Positions 9,373 through 19,494 of a stretch of 64,000 nt of DNA are shown here, one piece after another. The translations under genes were made by a program, and so were the position numbers. Under the pieces are notes generated by a model, which was given only the letters and a program-made list of their open reading frames with translations, was not told the origin of the DNA and ran no database searches. This DNA comes from Aggregatibacter actinomycetemcomitans (lineage in GTDB: Bacteria > Pseudomonadota > Gammaproteobacteria > Enterobacterales > Pasteurellaceae). Location: NCBI GenBank assembly GCA_017160915.1, contig JACAWG010000017.1, positions 1 to 64,000 on the forward strand, written 5' to 3'. Position 1 is the stretch's first letter. Each line of letters starts with the position of its first letter.

Positions 9373-10152
9373 ATGTCTAAAATTAAAACAAGTTTTAACG
9401 TAGTTGAAGAAAGTACCAAACGTTTGGCGGTATTAATTGATGCTGATAATGCCTCAGCCAAAGATGTTAAAGCCATTTTGGAAGAGACGACCAATTATGG
9501 AGAAGCAACGGTTAAACGTATTTATGGCAATTTTGTTTCTACTAATGGGCAATGGAAGGAAGCTATTAATGAATACGCAATTAAACCTATGCAACAATTT
9601 GCATTTACGACGGGAAAAAATGCAACTGATGGATTTATGATTATTGATGCTATGGATTTACTTTATACAAATCGTTTTGATGGTTTTTGCTTAGTTTCCA
9701 GTGACAGTGATTTTACTGCATTAGCAATTCGTTTGAAGGAGCAAGGTGCTACCGTTTATGGATTTGGTAAGAAACAAACTCCGGCTGCGTTTCGTAATGC
9801 CTGTAGTCGTTTTATTTATGTTGAGAATCTACATGATGAGCCGGAAGAAATAGAAAATGTAGTAGATAAAACAGTGCCTACCCAAGTTCAAACAATTCAG
9901 ACTTCTAAAATTAAAGGTAAAGGACTTCCGTTAGAAACCTTGCATAAAATTTTTGAGCAACAGCCTGACTGGATTCAGTTAGGTTTATTAGGACAGCAGT
10001 GGGGGTTATTAGAAACTGATTTTGATCCTAGAAACTATGGATGCAAAAAATTGAGTGATCTCATAAAAATGCATGGAGATATTTTTGAATATCAGATTAG
10101 AAATGGTTCAGAAAATAGTCCAGGGCAAATGTATGTCAAATTGAAAAAATAA
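9373..10152 (+). CDS. NYN-domain protein with C-terminal OST-HTH/LOTUS domain
   Basis: A 259-residue protein starting at ATG 9373 with AAGGA upstream. Residues about 15-155 form a NYN (PIN-like) nuclease domain with acidic clusters in LIDADN (Asp23, Asp25), GFMIIDAMDLL and LVSSDSDFTAL, expected to bind catalytic metal. After a linker, residues about 185-259 resemble an OST-HTH/LOTUS RNA-binding module (KLSDLIKMHGDIFEY). Together this suggests a ribonuclease or RNA-binding regulator, but the target is unknown. Its codons look more AT-rich than the flanking carA and carB, and it lies between inverted repeat copies, so it was probably inserted here. Confidence 0.85.
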   Translation: MSKIKTSFNVVEESTKRLAVLIDADNASAKDVKAILEETTNYGEATVKRIYGNFVSTNGQWKEAINEYAIKPMQQFAFTTGKNATDGFMIIDAMDLLYTNRFDGFCLVSSDSDFTALAIRLKEQGATVYGFGKKQTPAAFRNACSRFIYVENLHDEPEEIENVVDKTVPTQVQTIQTSKIKGKGLPLETLHKIFEQQPDWIQLGLLGQQWGLLETDFDPRNYGCKKLSDLIKMHGDIFEYQIRNGSENSPGQMYVKLKK

Positions 10153-10167
10153 AATAGATAACCACCC

Positions 10168-10235
10168 GATAGCGCGCGTCTCCCGACGCGAGCTTGTAAC
10201 AAATAATCGGCACGCGTCAGGAGACGCGCGCCAGC
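10168..10235 (-). repeat. Palindromic REP-like element, right copy
   Basis: A 68-bp self-complementary unit (GATAGCGCGCGTCTCCCGAC pairing with its distal arm). Its reverse complement aligns with the element at 9272-9346, sharing GACGCGTGCCGAT and the GCGCTATC end. It lies between the NYN gene stop and the carB ribosome-binding site. Confidence 0.75.
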
Positions 10236-10269
10236 AGAAGCCAGCAAGTAAAGGAAGTGAGAAAACAAA

Positions 10270-13200
10270 ATGCCAAAACGTACAGACATTAAGACTATTT
10301 TAATTATTGGCGCGGGTCCGATTGTCATCGGGCAGGCGTGTGAATTTGATTATTCCGGCGCGCAGGCGTGTAAGGCGTTGCGGGAGGAAGGGTATCGCGT
10401 GGTATTGGTGAATTCCAATCCGGCGACCATCATGACCGATCCGAATATGGCGGATGTGACCTATATCGAGCCGATTCAGTGGCAAACCGTAGAAAAAATC
10501 ATCGAAAAAGAACGTCCGGACGCGATTTTGCCGACCATGGGCGGACAGACGGCGTTGAACTGCGCGTTGGATTTATCGAAAAACGGCGTGTTGAAAAAAT
10601 ACGGCGTGGAGTTGATTGGAGCGACGGAAGACGCCATCGATAAAGCGGAAGATCGCGGTCGTTTTAAAGAAGCGATGGCGAAAATCGGTTTGAATACGCC
10701 GAAATCTTTCGTTTGCCACACCTTTGATGAAGCCTGGAAAGCGCAGGAAGAAGTGGGCTTCCCGACGTTGATTCGCCCATCCTTCACCATGGGCGGTTCG
10801 GGCGGCGGCATTGCCTATAACCGCGATGAATTCCAAGCCATTTGCGAACGCGGCTTTGACGCCTCGCCGACCCACGAACTGTTAATTGAACAATCCGTGC
10901 TGGGCTGGAAAGAATATGAAATGGAAGTGGTGCGCGATAAAGCGGATAACTGCATTATCGTGTGTTCCATCGAAAACTTTGACCCCATGGGCGTACACAC
11001 GGGCGATTCCATCACCGTCGCACCCGCGCAAACCTTAACCGACAAAGAATATCAAATCATGCGTAACGCTTCCCTTGCGGTGTTGCGTGAAATCGGTGTG
11101 GATACGGGCGGTTCCAACGTACAATTTGCGGTGAACCCGGCAAACGGCGAAATGATCGTCATCGAAATGAACCCGCGCGTCAGCCGTTCTTCCGCCCTTG
11201 CCTCCAAAGCGACGGGCTTCCCGATCGCCAAAGTGGCGGCGAAACTTGCCGTGGGCTACACCCTCAACGAACTGCGCAACGACATCACAGGCGGATTGAT
11301 TCCGGCTTCTTTCGAGCCGTCCATTGATTATGTAGTCACCAAAGTGCCGCGTTTTGCCTTTGAAAAATTCCCGAAAGCGGACGATCGTTTAACCACTCAA
11401 ATGAAATCCGTAGGCGAGGTGATGGCGATGGGGCGCACCTTCCAGGAATCTCTGCAAAAAGCCTTGCGTGGCTTAGAAACCGGCATTTGCGGCTTTAATT
11501 TGCTTTCCGAACAGCCGGAAAAAATCCGTCAGGAACTGGGCAATCCGGGACCGAACCGCATTTTGTATGTGGCGGACGCCTTCGGTGCGGGATTCAGCCT
11601 GGAAGAAGTACATCATTACAGCAAAATTGATCCGTGGTTCTTGCGCCAGATCGAAGATTTGGTGCTGGAAGAACTTGCTCTTGAGAAGAAAAACATCGGC
11701 GATTTAGACCGCACTTTTTTACGTTACCTCAAGCGCAAAGGCTTCTCCGACAAACGTATCGCCCAGCTGGTGAAAGCGGAGGAAAGTGCGGTCAGAAATT
11801 TACGCGTTTCTTACGGTCTGCACCCTGTTTACAAACGGGTGGACACCTGTGCCGGCGAGTTTAAATCGGACACCGCTTACCTTTATTCCACCTATGAAGA
11901 AGAATGCGAAGCCGCGCCGTCCGATCGCAAAAAAGTGATGATTTTAGGCGGCGGACCGAACCGAATCGGGCAGGGCATTGAGTTCGATTATTGTTGCGTT
12001 CATGCCGCCCTCGCGTTGCACGAAAGCGGTTTTGAAACCATTATGGTGAACTGTAACCCGGAAACGGTTTCCACGGATTTTGACACCTCCGATCGTTTAT
12101 ATTTTGAACCGCTTACGCTGGAAGACGTGCTGGAAATTATCCATGTGGAAAAGCCGTGGGGCGTCATTGTGCATTACGGCGGTCAAACGCCGCTTAAACT
12201 GGCGAACGCCTTACATGAAAACGGCGTGAACATTATCGGCACGTCCGCCGACAGCATTGACGCGGCGGAAGATCGTGAGCGTTTCCAACAGATCCTGCAC
12301 GATCTTCAGCTGAAACAACCGGAAAACCGCACGGCGCGTAATGCACAAGAAGCAGTGGCATTGGCGAATGAAGTAGGGTATCCGCTGGTGGTGCGTCCGT
12401 CTTATGTGTTGGGCGGTCGTGCCATGCAAATCGTGTATAATGACGAGGAACTGAACCGTTATATGCGCGAAGCGGTGTCCGTGTCCAATGACAGCCCGAT
12501 TTTGCTCGATCATTTCCTCAATAACGCCATTGAAGTGGACGTGGATTGTATCAGTGACGGCGAACAGGTGATTATCGGCGGTATTATGCAACACATTGAA
12601 CAGGCGGGCATTCACTCCGGCGATTCCGCCTGTTCCTTGCCACCGTATTCTTTAAACCAAGCCATTCAGGATGAAATTCGTCGCCAAACGGTCGCCATGG
12701 CGAAAGCGTTAAATGTGGTGGGCTTAATGAATGTGCAGTTTGCCGTGCAAAATGACGTGGTGTATGTGCTGGAAGTGAACCCGCGCGCCAGTCGTACCGT
12801 GCCGTTTGTGAGTAAAGCCACCGGTCGTCCGTTGGCGAAAATCGCGGCGCGTGTGATGGCGGGCATTAGTTTGAAAGAACAGGGCATTGAGGGCGAAGTG
12901 ATTCCGTCTTATTACTCAGTGAAAGAAGCGGTGTTCCCATTCATTAAATTCCCGGGCGTAGATGTGGTGCTGGGGCCGGAAATGCGTTCTACAGGCGAGG
13001 TCATGGGCGTCGGCAAAACCTTCTCCGAAGCCTTCTTGAAAGCGGAGTTGGGCGCCGGCGAACGGATTCCGAAAACGGGTAAAGTGTTCTTGTCCGTGGA
13101 CGATAACGACAAGGCACGTTTATTGCCGGTGGCGCGTCGTTTGCAGGAAGAAGGCTACGGCTTATGTGCGACCATGGGCACGGCAAAATTCCTGCGTGAA

Positions 13201-13479
13201 AACGGCATTGTGACGCAAATCGTCAACAAAGTGCGCGAAGGTCGCCCGCACATTGTGGACGCCATTAAAAACGGCGAAATCGCTATTGTCATCAACACCG
13301 TCGGCAGCCAGGCGGAAAGCATCGCCGACAGCCATTCTATTCGTTCAAGCGCACTGCAAAATAAAGTGTTCATTCAAACCACCCTTGCCGGCGCGGAAGC
13401 GTTGGTGGAAGGCGTGAAGAGTTTGGATCATTGCGATGTGTATGCCTTGCAAGGGCTACATGAGGGCGTGATAGGGTAG
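10270..13479 (+). CDS. carB: Carbamoyl-phosphate synthase large subunit
   Basis: Makes carbamoyl phosphate from bicarbonate, two ATP and the ammonia channelled from CarA. 1069 residues in the usual order: two homologous ATP-grasp halves (first about 1-400, second about 553-930, each with an IGAGP or [11 protein letters not shown] start), an oligomerisation domain between them, and a C-terminal MGS-like allosteric domain. Both halves carry the ENPR-type active-site sequences ([18 protein letters not shown] and [18 protein letters not shown]). AAGGAAGTGAG precedes the ATG. Expression with carA would require transcription through the inserted NYN gene or a separate promoter. Confidence 0.97.
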   Translation: MPKRTDIKTILIIGAGPIVIGQACEFDYSGAQACKALREEGYRVVLVNSNPATIMTDPNMADVTYIEPIQWQTVEKIIEKERPDAILPTMGGQTALNCALDLSKNGVLKKYGVELIGATEDAIDKAEDRGRFKEAMAKIGLNTPKSFVCHTFDEAWKAQEEVGFPTLIRPSFTMGGSGGGIAYNRDEFQAICERGFDASPTHELLIEQSVLGWKEYEMEVVRDKADNCIIVCSIENFDPMGVHTGDSITVAPAQTLTDKEYQIMRNASLAVLREIGVDTGGSNVQFAVNPANGEMIVIEMNPRVSRSSALASKATGFPIAKVAAKLAVGYTLNELRNDITGGLIPASFEPSIDYVVTKVPRFAFEKFPKADDRLTTQMKSVGEVMAMGRTFQESLQKALRGLETGICGFNLLSEQPEKIRQELGNPGPNRILYVADAFGAGFSLEEVHHYSKIDPWFLRQIEDLVLEELALEKKNIGDLDRTFLRYLKRKGFSDKRIAQLVKAEESAVRNLRVSYGLHPVYKRVDTCAGEFKSDTAYLYSTYEEECEAAPSDRKKVMILGGGPNRIGQGIEFDYCCVHAALALHESGFETIMVNCNPETVSTDFDTSDRLYFEPLTLEDVLEIIHVEKPWGVIVHYGGQTPLKLANALHENGVNIIGTSADSIDAAEDRERFQQILHDLQLKQPENRTARNAQEAVALANEVGYPLVVRPSYVLGGRAMQIVYNDEELNRYMREAVSVSNDSPILLDHFLNNAIEVDVDCISDGEQVIIGGIMQHIEQAGIHSGDSACSLPPYSLNQAIQDEIRRQTVAMAKALNVVGLMNVQFAVQNDVVYVLEVNPRASRTVPFVSKATGRPLAKIAARVMAGISLKEQGIEGEVIPSYYSVKEAVFPFIKFPGVDVVLGPEMRSTGEVMGVGKTFSEAFLKAELGAGERIPKTGKVFLSVDDNDKARLLPVARRLQEEGYGLCATMGTAKFLRENGIVTQIVNKVREGRPHIVDAIKNGEIAIVINTVGSQAESIADSHSIRSSALQNKVFIQTTLAGAEALVEGVKSLDHCDVYALQGLHEGVIG

Positions 13480-13527
13480 AAAAGTGCGGTGAAAATTTGG
13501 GGGGTTTTTAAAACACCCCGTAAACCT

Positions 13528-13552
13528 AAGGTCGGGGATAGAACCCGACCTT
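13528..13552. terminator. Hairpin between convergent carB and ilvH
   Basis: AAGGTCGGG (13528-13536) pairs with CCCGACCTT (13544-13552) in the 84-bp gap between the two stop codons. It can form on either transcript. Confidence 0.55.
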
Positions 13553-13563
13553 ACTATTTGAGA

Positions 13564-14055
13564 TTATAAGTATCCTTTTTCCCCGCGCGGTAGGCTCACC
13601 AAACCGGAACGAACGATTTCGATCACGGTGGCGTCTTCTTTCAGCGTGTTCACGAAGGCATCCAGTTTGTCTTTGGTGCCGGTGAGTTGGATGATGTAGG
13701 ATTTCGGGGTGACATCCACGATTTGTGCGCGGAAAATATCCGTCAGGCGTTTCAGTTCTTCCCGCGCCGCACCTTGTGCGCGTACTTTAATGAGCATCAC
13801 TTCGCGTTCAACGTGTTCGCTGTCGCTTAAATTAATCACTTTGAACACATCCACTAATTTGTGCAGTTGCTTTTCAATTTGCTCCAGCACTTGCTCATCG
13901 CCGTAGGTTTCAATGGTCATACGGGATAAGGTTGGGTCGTCCGTTGGGGCGACGGTGAGGCTTTCAATGTTGAAAGCGCGTTGTGAGAATAAGCCGACTA
14001 CGCGGGATAACGCGCCCGATTCATTTTCTAATAACACTGATAAAATTCTACGCAT
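13564..14055 (-). CDS. ilvH: Acetolactate synthase small (regulatory) subunit
   Basis: A 163-residue regulatory partner of IlvI in isoleucine/valine/leucine synthesis. The N-terminal ACT domain ([33 protein letters not shown]) binds valine for feedback inhibition, and the C-terminal half completes the IlvN/IlvH fold (LTGTKDKLDAFV). Its start codon overlaps the last base of ilvI, indicating translational coupling in an ilvIH operon. Confidence 0.96.
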   Translation of the reverse strand: MRRILSVLLENESGALSRVVGLFSQRAFNIESLTVAPTDDPTLSRMTIETYGDEQVLEQIEKQLHKLVDVFKVINLSDSEHVEREVMLIKVRAQGAAREELKRLTDIFRAQIVDVTPKSYIIQLTGTKDKLDAFVNTLKEDATVIEIVRSGLVSLPRGEKGYL

Positions 14056-15773
14056 TATGCATTCTCCGGTTTAGTCAAAATCATTTCATTCATGGCGCCG
14101 CCACGTACTTGCATCGGGTAAACGTGTTCGTTGGCATCGACGTTAATATCAACGAAAACCAGTTTATTTTTAATGCTGAAAGCCTGTTTGAGTTTTTCTT
14201 CCAATTCTTCCGGTTTGGCAATTTGAATACCCACATGATCGTAGGCTTCCGCTAATTTCACGAAGTCAGGCAGGGAGTTCATGTAGGTTTGTGAATGGCG
14301 ACCGGAATAAATCAAATCCTGCCATTGTTTCACCATGCCGAGGAAATGGTTGTTCAAACAAATCACCACTACAGGAATGTCATATTGCTTGGCGGTGGAA
14401 AGCTCCTGAATATTCATTTGAATACTGCCGTCACCGGTAATACAAACGACGGTTGCATTTGGTTCGGCAAGTTTTACGCCAAGTGCTGCCGGCAAGCCGA
14501 AACCCATGGTGCCGAGCCCGCCGGAGTTAATCCAGCGACGTGGTTGGTCAAACGGATAATGCAAGGCGGCGAACATTTGGTGTTGACCCACATCGGAAGC
14601 CACATAGGCGTTGCCTTGGGTGAGGCGATAAACGGTTTCAAGCACTTGTTGCGGTTTAATGACGCCGCTGTTGCGATCGAAATCCAAACATTTCACCGCT
14701 TTCCATTGTTCGATCTCTTTCCACCAGTCCGTTAAATCCGATTGGGATTTTGCAAGGTTTTCATCTTCCAATAAAGCTAAGAATTCGTCCAATACGCTTT
14801 CCGCACTGCCCACAATCGGAATGGCGGTCGGGACGGTTTTGGAGATGGAGGTCGGATCAATATCCACATGAATCACTTTGGCGTGCGGGCAATATTTCGC
14901 CAGATTATTGGTGGTGCGATCGTCAAAACGCACCCCGATACCCAAAATAAGATCGCTGTTGTGCATTGCCGTGTTGGCTTCGTAAGTGCCGTGCATACCA
15001 AGCATACCTAGGAATTGTTTATCCGTGCCGGGGAATGCGCCCAAGCCCATGAGGGAGGAGGTGACCGGCAAATTAAGCTGTTTGGCAAATCGGGTTAAAG
15101 CGTCGTGGCAATTTGCGGAAATCACGCCGCCGCCCACGAAAAGAACCGGTTTCTTGGCAACCAATAAGGCTTTTAAGGCTCTTTTGATTTGCCCTTTATG
15201 CCCTTGCACCGTCGGATTGTAAGAACGCAACGTCACTTCTTCCGGATAGGTGTAAGCAAATTTGTTCAGCGGATTTACCACGTCTTTTGGTAAATCGATA
15301 ACCACCGGGCCGGGACGACCGGTGGAGGCGATGTAAAAGGCTTTTTTGATGATGGTCGGAATGTCTTGCGGATCTTTCACTAAAAAGCTGTGTTTTACCA
15401 CCGGGCGGGAAATTCCCACCATGTCGCATTCCTGAAAGGCATCGCTGCCGATTAAGCCGGAAGGCACTTGCCCGGAAAGTACCACCAAAGGGATGGAATC
15501 CGCATAGGCTGTGGCAATGCCGGTAATGGCGTTGGTGGCACCCGGACCGGAAGTCACCAACACGCAGCCCACTTTGCCGGTGGCGCGCGCATAACCGTCC
15601 GCCATGTGTACCGCCGCTTGTTCATGACGAACCAAAATGTGTTCGATACCGCCTAACGTATGAATAGCATCGTAAATATCCAATACCGCCCCACCCGGAT
15701 AACCAAACAAAAATTCCACTCCCTGATCGCGCAAGGATTGCACAACCATTTCTGCTCCCGATAATTTTTTCAT
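14055..15773 (-). CDS. ilvI: Acetolactate synthase large (catalytic) subunit
   Basis: A thiamine-diphosphate enzyme condensing pyruvate with pyruvate or 2-oxobutyrate, the first common step of branched-chain amino acid synthesis. 572 residues: N-terminal pyrimidine-binding domain with the catalytic Glu in [17 protein letters not shown], a central domain, and a C-terminal ThDP/Mg domain with [12 protein letters not shown] through ICLNN. Length and motifs match the IlvI isozyme. RBS GAGGT precedes the ATG. No leader peptide or attenuator is apparent upstream. Confidence 0.96.
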   Translation of the reverse strand: MKKLSGAEMVVQSLRDQGVEFLFGYPGGAVLDIYDAIHTLGGIEHILVRHEQAAVHMADGYARATGKVGCVLVTSGPGATNAITGIATAYADSIPLVVLSGQVPSGLIGSDAFQECDMVGISRPVVKHSFLVKDPQDIPTIIKKAFYIASTGRPGPVVIDLPKDVVNPLNKFAYTYPEEVTLRSYNPTVQGHKGQIKRALKALLVAKKPVLFVGGGVISANCHDALTRFAKQLNLPVTSSLMGLGAFPGTDKQFLGMLGMHGTYEANTAMHNSDLILGIGVRFDDRTTNNLAKYCPHAKVIHVDIDPTSISKTVPTAIPIVGSAESVLDEFLALLEDENLAKSQSDLTDWWKEIEQWKAVKCLDFDRNSGVIKPQQVLETVYRLTQGNAYVASDVGQHQMFAALHYPFDQPRRWINSGGLGTMGFGLPAALGVKLAEPNATVVCITGDGSIQMNIQELSTAKQYDIPVVVICLNNHFLGMVKQWQDLIYSGRHSQTYMNSLPDFVKLAEAYDHVGIQIAKPEELEEKLKQAFSIKNKLVFVDINVDANEHVYPMQVRGGAMNEMILTKPENA

Positions 15774-16086
15774 TTTTACCTCTTAATTTCACTTCAAAAA
15801 AACGCTGATATTTTTGACCGCACTTTTACGCCGACAACGTAAATTTGGCACATCGTTATTCAATGGGGCTTATTTTTAACGGAAAGCAGTTTGTTTGTCT
15901 ATTGAAAATTTGCATGAAAAATGGCGTTTTAATGAATTTTAAAATATAAAATTCTTTAAAAATTAAAAATTCGATATTTTATAAATTAAATTTAATTAAA
16001 AATACAAAAAATGCGACTTTATGTCGCATTTTATAAAAATCACAAGATTATATTTTAAATTCAATTTTTGTGCGCTGGATCACGAT
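15774..16086. other. ilvI upstream region and downstream flank of the NhaC-type gene
   Basis: 313 bp of mostly A/T sequence. It contains one uptake sequence (about 15816-15826), a long A/T tract at 15925-16005 of the kind that binds Lrp or H-NS, and the terminator of the following reverse-strand gene. No gene is seen. Confidence 0.6.
16003..16032 (-). terminator. Terminator of the NhaC-type transporter gene
   Basis: AAAATGCGAC (16008-16017) pairs with GTCGCATTTT (16023-16032). On the reverse strand the stem is followed by TTTTTTGTATTTTT, a strong intrinsic terminator 55 bases past the stop. Confidence 0.85.
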
Positions 16087-17619
16087 TTAGCGTTTCTTAA
16101 AGATCAGTACCAACAAGGCAAGGACAACGCCCGTAGTGATAAATCCAAGTAAACCGGAATAAGTTAAGCCAACCACAATGTAACCTGCAATACTTGCAAC
16201 AGCCACGGTGATGGCATAAGGCAATTGAGAAGTCACGTGATCCATGTGGTCGCATTTGGCGCCGGTGGAAGACAAAATGGTGGTGTCCGATACCGGTGAG
16301 CAGTGGTCGCCACATACGGCGCCTGCCATGACTGCCGATAAGCATGGCAACATAAACTCGACGGAGCCCGGCATAGCGTGGGAGGCGATGGCGGCGGCGA
16401 TAGGTAGCATAATCCCGAAAGTTCCCCAGCTGGTACCGGTCGCAAATGCCATGACCGATGCCAAAATAAATAAGAGTGCCGGTAAGAACGCAAGCGGTAA
16501 GGTATCGGAAACTAAAGAGGCTAAATAGGCGCCGGTTTTTATATCGCTGACCACGTTATTGATTGTCCAGGCGAAGAACAGAATTAAAATGGCACCAAGC
16601 ATGGATTTCATGCCCAATACCCAGGCTTTGACATATTCATTCAGGCTGACCAGGCGATCGGCAAAAATACAAATAGATGCCACAATCACCGCGCTGACGC
16701 CACCGGTAACTAAAGATACGCCCACGGTGGTATTTTCAAAGGCGCCAAGGATAGTGAACGGTTTTCCGTCAGCGGCTAAGGCTTGGTTACCGGTGTACAT
16801 CATGGCGGCAACCGTCACGATAATAAGGGTGAGAATCGGCAAAATTAAATTGCGTACATGACCGTTTACGCCGGAAAGCGTTTCTTCCTGAGCATCCGCC
16901 GCTTCCAGCGCCAGTCTTTCATGTCTTGCCATGGATCCGATGTCAAAGGAGAAATACGCCACGAAGAACACCATTAAAATAGAGAAAATGGCGTAATAGT
17001 TCATGGCGCTCATTGCCATAAACGCACCGATTGGCGAATAGCCGGTGATGGAGTAGGTTGCCAATAAGCCGGCGATTAACGTAATGATATATGCGCCCCA
17101 ACTGGATACCGGCATGAGTACGCACATCGGCGCGGCGGTGGAGTCGAGAATATAGGCTAATTTGGCGCGGGAAACTTTGAATTTGTCGGTAATCGGACGG
17201 GCAATAGCACCTACGGCTAAGCTGTGGAAGTAGTCGTCAATGAACGTAACGAAGACTAAAGACGCGGCAACCAGTTTTGCGCCACGGCGACCTTTAATGT
17301 GTTTTTGCGCCCATTCGGCAAAGGCGCGGTTACTGCCTGACATACTTAAAAGTGCGGTCAAAACGCCAAGCAATAATAAGAAAAGAATAATGTTGATATT
17401 GTTGCTATTTAAACCGTCTTCTTTAATAAATAGAGAGGATACGTTATTTTTTAAATAAATGAAGGTGTTTGTCAGATTCACGTCCGCCAACATAATGGCG
17501 CCGACAAAAATACCGACGCTCAAAGAGAGCAATACGCGGCGGGTAATGATGGCGAGTAATAACGCAAGTAACGGCGGTAATATCGACCAGACTGATGATG
17601 AATAATCAATGAGTTCCAT
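16087..17619 (-). CDS. NhaC-family transporter, predicted lysine transporter (LysW-like)
   Basis: A 510-residue membrane protein with about 11-12 hydrophobic segments of the NhaC Na+/H+ antiporter superfamily (VFVTFIDDYFHSLAVGAIARP and AGAVCGDHCSPVSDTTILSS are typical). Homology alone suggests a sodium/proton antiporter. The 5' leader carries a clear lysine riboswitch, however, and riboswitch-linked NhaC members in gamma-proteobacteria have been predicted to import lysine (LysW). The lysine role is therefore inferred from regulation, not seen in the protein. Confidence 0.85.
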   Translation of the reverse strand: MELIDYSSSVWSILPPLLALLLAIITRRVLLSLSVGIFVGAIMLADVNLTNTFIYLKNNVSSLFIKEDGLNSNNINIILFLLLLGVLTALLSMSGSNRAFAEWAQKHIKGRRGAKLVAASLVFVTFIDDYFHSLAVGAIARPITDKFKVSRAKLAYILDSTAAPMCVLMPVSSWGAYIITLIAGLLATYSITGYSPIGAFMAMSAMNYYAIFSILMVFFVAYFSFDIGSMARHERLALEAADAQEETLSGVNGHVRNLILPILTLIIVTVAAMMYTGNQALAADGKPFTILGAFENTTVGVSLVTGGVSAVIVASICIFADRLVSLNEYVKAWVLGMKSMLGAILILFFAWTINNVVSDIKTGAYLASLVSDTLPLAFLPALLFILASVMAFATGTSWGTFGIMLPIAAAIASHAMPGSVEFMLPCLSAVMAGAVCGDHCSPVSDTTILSSTGAKCDHMDHVTSQLPYAITVAVASIAGYIVVGLTYSGLLGFITTGVVLALLVLIFKKR

Positions 17620-17715
17620 TTGTTCTTCCTAAATTAAGGGAGAACCACTGACTTTAAATATTTAAATTGGGATAGAAATGATTTAAAAAAGGATAGGCAA
17701 AATGGGACCTAACCT

Positions 17716-17884
17716 AACAGTAGCGCTCCATAGTTGTTTATAGACTATGACAGTGACGGTTCTTTCGAAGACGCCACCAACCAATTAAAATGACTTTTAA
17801 TTGATTTCGGCAAACGTTCCTTTCCATTTTCTTCACCGTTATCCACTCGGAAAATATACTTATAACGTTTGCACCTCTACACAA
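17716..17884 (-). promoter_or_regulatory. Lysine riboswitch (L box)
   Basis: Read on the reverse strand, the leader contains the conserved L-box blocks in the right order: GTAGAGGTGC, AAGTATA, a GGTGAAG..GGAAAGGAACG stretch, GCCGAA, GTTGGTGGCGTC, GAAAGAACCGTCACTGTCA and GGAGCGCTACTG, with 5' and 3' ends able to pair as P1. About 100 nt remain to the start codon. Lysine binding is expected to reduce expression of the downstream transporter. Recognition is by motif order; no covariance search was run. Confidence 0.9.
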
Positions 17885-18058
17885 GTAGGATGAGTTAAAG
17901 ATTACAATAAAAAATGAGAAAAACCAATCACTAAATGAAATTTAGATTAAATGGCTGAACTAATTTAATAAAAAATGGTATTTACCTATGTGGGCAATTT
18001 GTTTATGATAGCTCGGCTTTGTATATGTAGTTTAATTGTGTTTATAGGAGAAAATTTA

Positions 18059-18457
18059 ATGTCCGATGTGTTAAAAATATTAACGAATATTCGCAGTTTG
18101 CGTGTGATTGCACGTGACTTAGCGTTAGAACAACTTGAAAGTATTTTGGAAAAATTGCAATTAGTCGTTACGGAAAAGAAAGAAGAGATTTTAAAAACTC
18201 AACAAGAAGAAAACGAACGACAAGAACGTATTGCAAAATATAAAGAATTATTAAAGCAGGAAGGTATCACCGCAGATGAATTAGCGGAAATTTTAGGCTC
18301 TGATGTGGTTCGTAAGAAAAGAGATACCCGTCCTGCAAAATATCAATATGTCGATGAAAATGGCGTGACTAAAACTTGGACAGGTCAAGGCAGAACGCCT
18401 AAGGCAATCCAAGCACAATTAGATAAAGGTAAATCTTTATCCGACTTTGAAATTTAA
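18059..18457 (+). CDS. hns: H-NS family nucleoid-associated protein
   Basis: A 132-residue DNA-binding protein that silences AT-rich DNA. The N-terminal half is a charged coiled-coil oligomerisation region (VLKILTNIRSLRVIARDLAL onward). The C-terminal domain holds the DNA-binding loop TWTGQGRTP after RPAKYQYVDENG. The start is set at ATG 18059 because TAGGAG precedes it and the family begins with MSD; upstream in-frame codons are not family sequence. Followed by a terminator and purU, the same order as in Haemophilus. Confidence 0.95.
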   Translation: MSDVLKILTNIRSLRVIARDLALEQLESILEKLQLVVTEKKEEILKTQQEENERQERIAKYKELLKQEGITADELAEILGSDVVRKKRDTRPAKYQYVDENGVTKTWTGQGRTPKAIQAQLDKGKSLSDFEI

Positions 18458-18478
18458 TTTGATTTCTATCTTATAAAG

Positions 18479-18508
18479 GAAACCCATTTTTATGGGTTTT
18501 CTTTTTAT
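18479..18508 (+). terminator. hns terminator
   Basis: AAACCCAT and ATGGGTTTT pair around a short T loop, followed by CTTTTT. It lies 22 bases past the hns stop and just before purU. Confidence 0.75.
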
Positions 18509-18524
18509 CTGAATGTTACTCACT

Positions 18525-19361
18525 ATGATTGAAAATAAAATCTTACTGACCGATTGCCCTGATGATAAAGGGCTCATTTCTAAAATCACCAACATTTGTT
18601 ATAAGCATCAGCTAAATATTGTGCACAATAATGAGTTTGTTGATTTTGAAACCAAGCATTTTTTTATGAGAACGGAATTGCAGGGTATTTTTAATGAAGA
18701 AACCTTGTTAGCCGATTTGGAACTGAGTTTACCGCCGGGAACGAATTGTCGTTTAATTAGTACAAAACGTAAGCGAATTGTCATTTTAGTGACCAAAGAA
18801 GCCCATTGCCTCGGTGATATTTTAATGAAAAACTATTACGGCGGTTTGGATGTAGAAATTGCGGCGGTAATTGGTAATCATGAAACATTACGCAGTTTGG
18901 CGGAGCGCTTTGATATTCCGTTTTTCTGTATCAGCCATCAAAATTTAACCCGTGAAGAACATGATCATTTATTAGCCGAAAAAATTGATGAATTTGCACC
19001 GGATTATATTGTGCTGGCAAAATATATGCGGGTCTTAAACCCGAAATTTGTGGCGCGTTATCCGAATCGGGTAATTAACATTCATCATTCGTTTTTGCCT
19101 GCATTTATCGGCGCAAAACCTTATCAACAGGCTTATGAGCGCGGTGTAAAAATTATCGGCGCAACGGCGCATTTTATTAATAATGAATTGGATCAAGGCC
19201 CGATTATTATGCAGAATGTGATTAATATCGATCACACCTACAGCGCGGAAGCCATGATGAAAGCCGGGCGCGACGTGGAAAAAACGGTATTAAGTCGCGC
19301 GCTGGATCTGGCGTTACACGATCGTATTTTCGTGTATAAGAATAAAACGATTGTTTTATAG
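18525..19361 (+). CDS. purU: Formyltetrahydrofolate deformylase
   Basis: Hydrolyses 10-formyltetrahydrofolate to formate and tetrahydrofolate, supplying formate for PurT and balancing one-carbon pools. 278 residues from the chosen ATG equal the family length. The N-terminal ACT domain (LLTDCPDDKGLISKITNICY) senses methionine/glycine in E. coli. The C-terminal formyltransferase fold carries NIHHSFLPAFIGAKPY and ATAHFI, with the catalytic Asp in the following NELDQGPIIMQ. An in-frame ATG at 18513 is also possible but lacks a better ribosome-binding site. Confidence 0.94.
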   Translation: MIENKILLTDCPDDKGLISKITNICYKHQLNIVHNNEFVDFETKHFFMRTELQGIFNEETLLADLELSLPPGTNCRLISTKRKRIVILVTKEAHCLGDILMKNYYGGLDVEIAAVIGNHETLRSLAERFDIPFFCISHQNLTREEHDHLLAEKIDEFAPDYIVLAKYMRVLNPKFVARYPNRVINIHHSFLPAFIGAKPYQQAYERGVKIIGATAHFINNELDQGPIIMQNVINIDHTYSAEAMMKAGRDVEKTVLSRALDLALHDRIFVYKNKTIVL

Positions 19362-19389
19362 ACCGCACTTTTGTTGCGATTCTTTCAGA

Positions 19390-19420
19390 CCACCTTCAAT
19401 ATGGATGAAGGTGGATTTTT
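19390..19420 (+). terminator. purU terminator
   Basis: CCACCTTCA (19390-19398) pairs with TGAAGGTGG (19406-19414), followed by ATTTTTTATT. A clear intrinsic terminator 29 bases after the purU stop. Confidence 0.85.
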
Positions 19421-19494
19421 TATTCATGATATTCGGGCTTGAAAAGCGAAATTTCAGCCCTATATACAACAGCATTGCAAAATGAAGATAAATT

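Noticed and set aside
12211-12615. 134-codon reverse frame inside carB
   Set aside because: A shadow frame of carB with no initiation signal.
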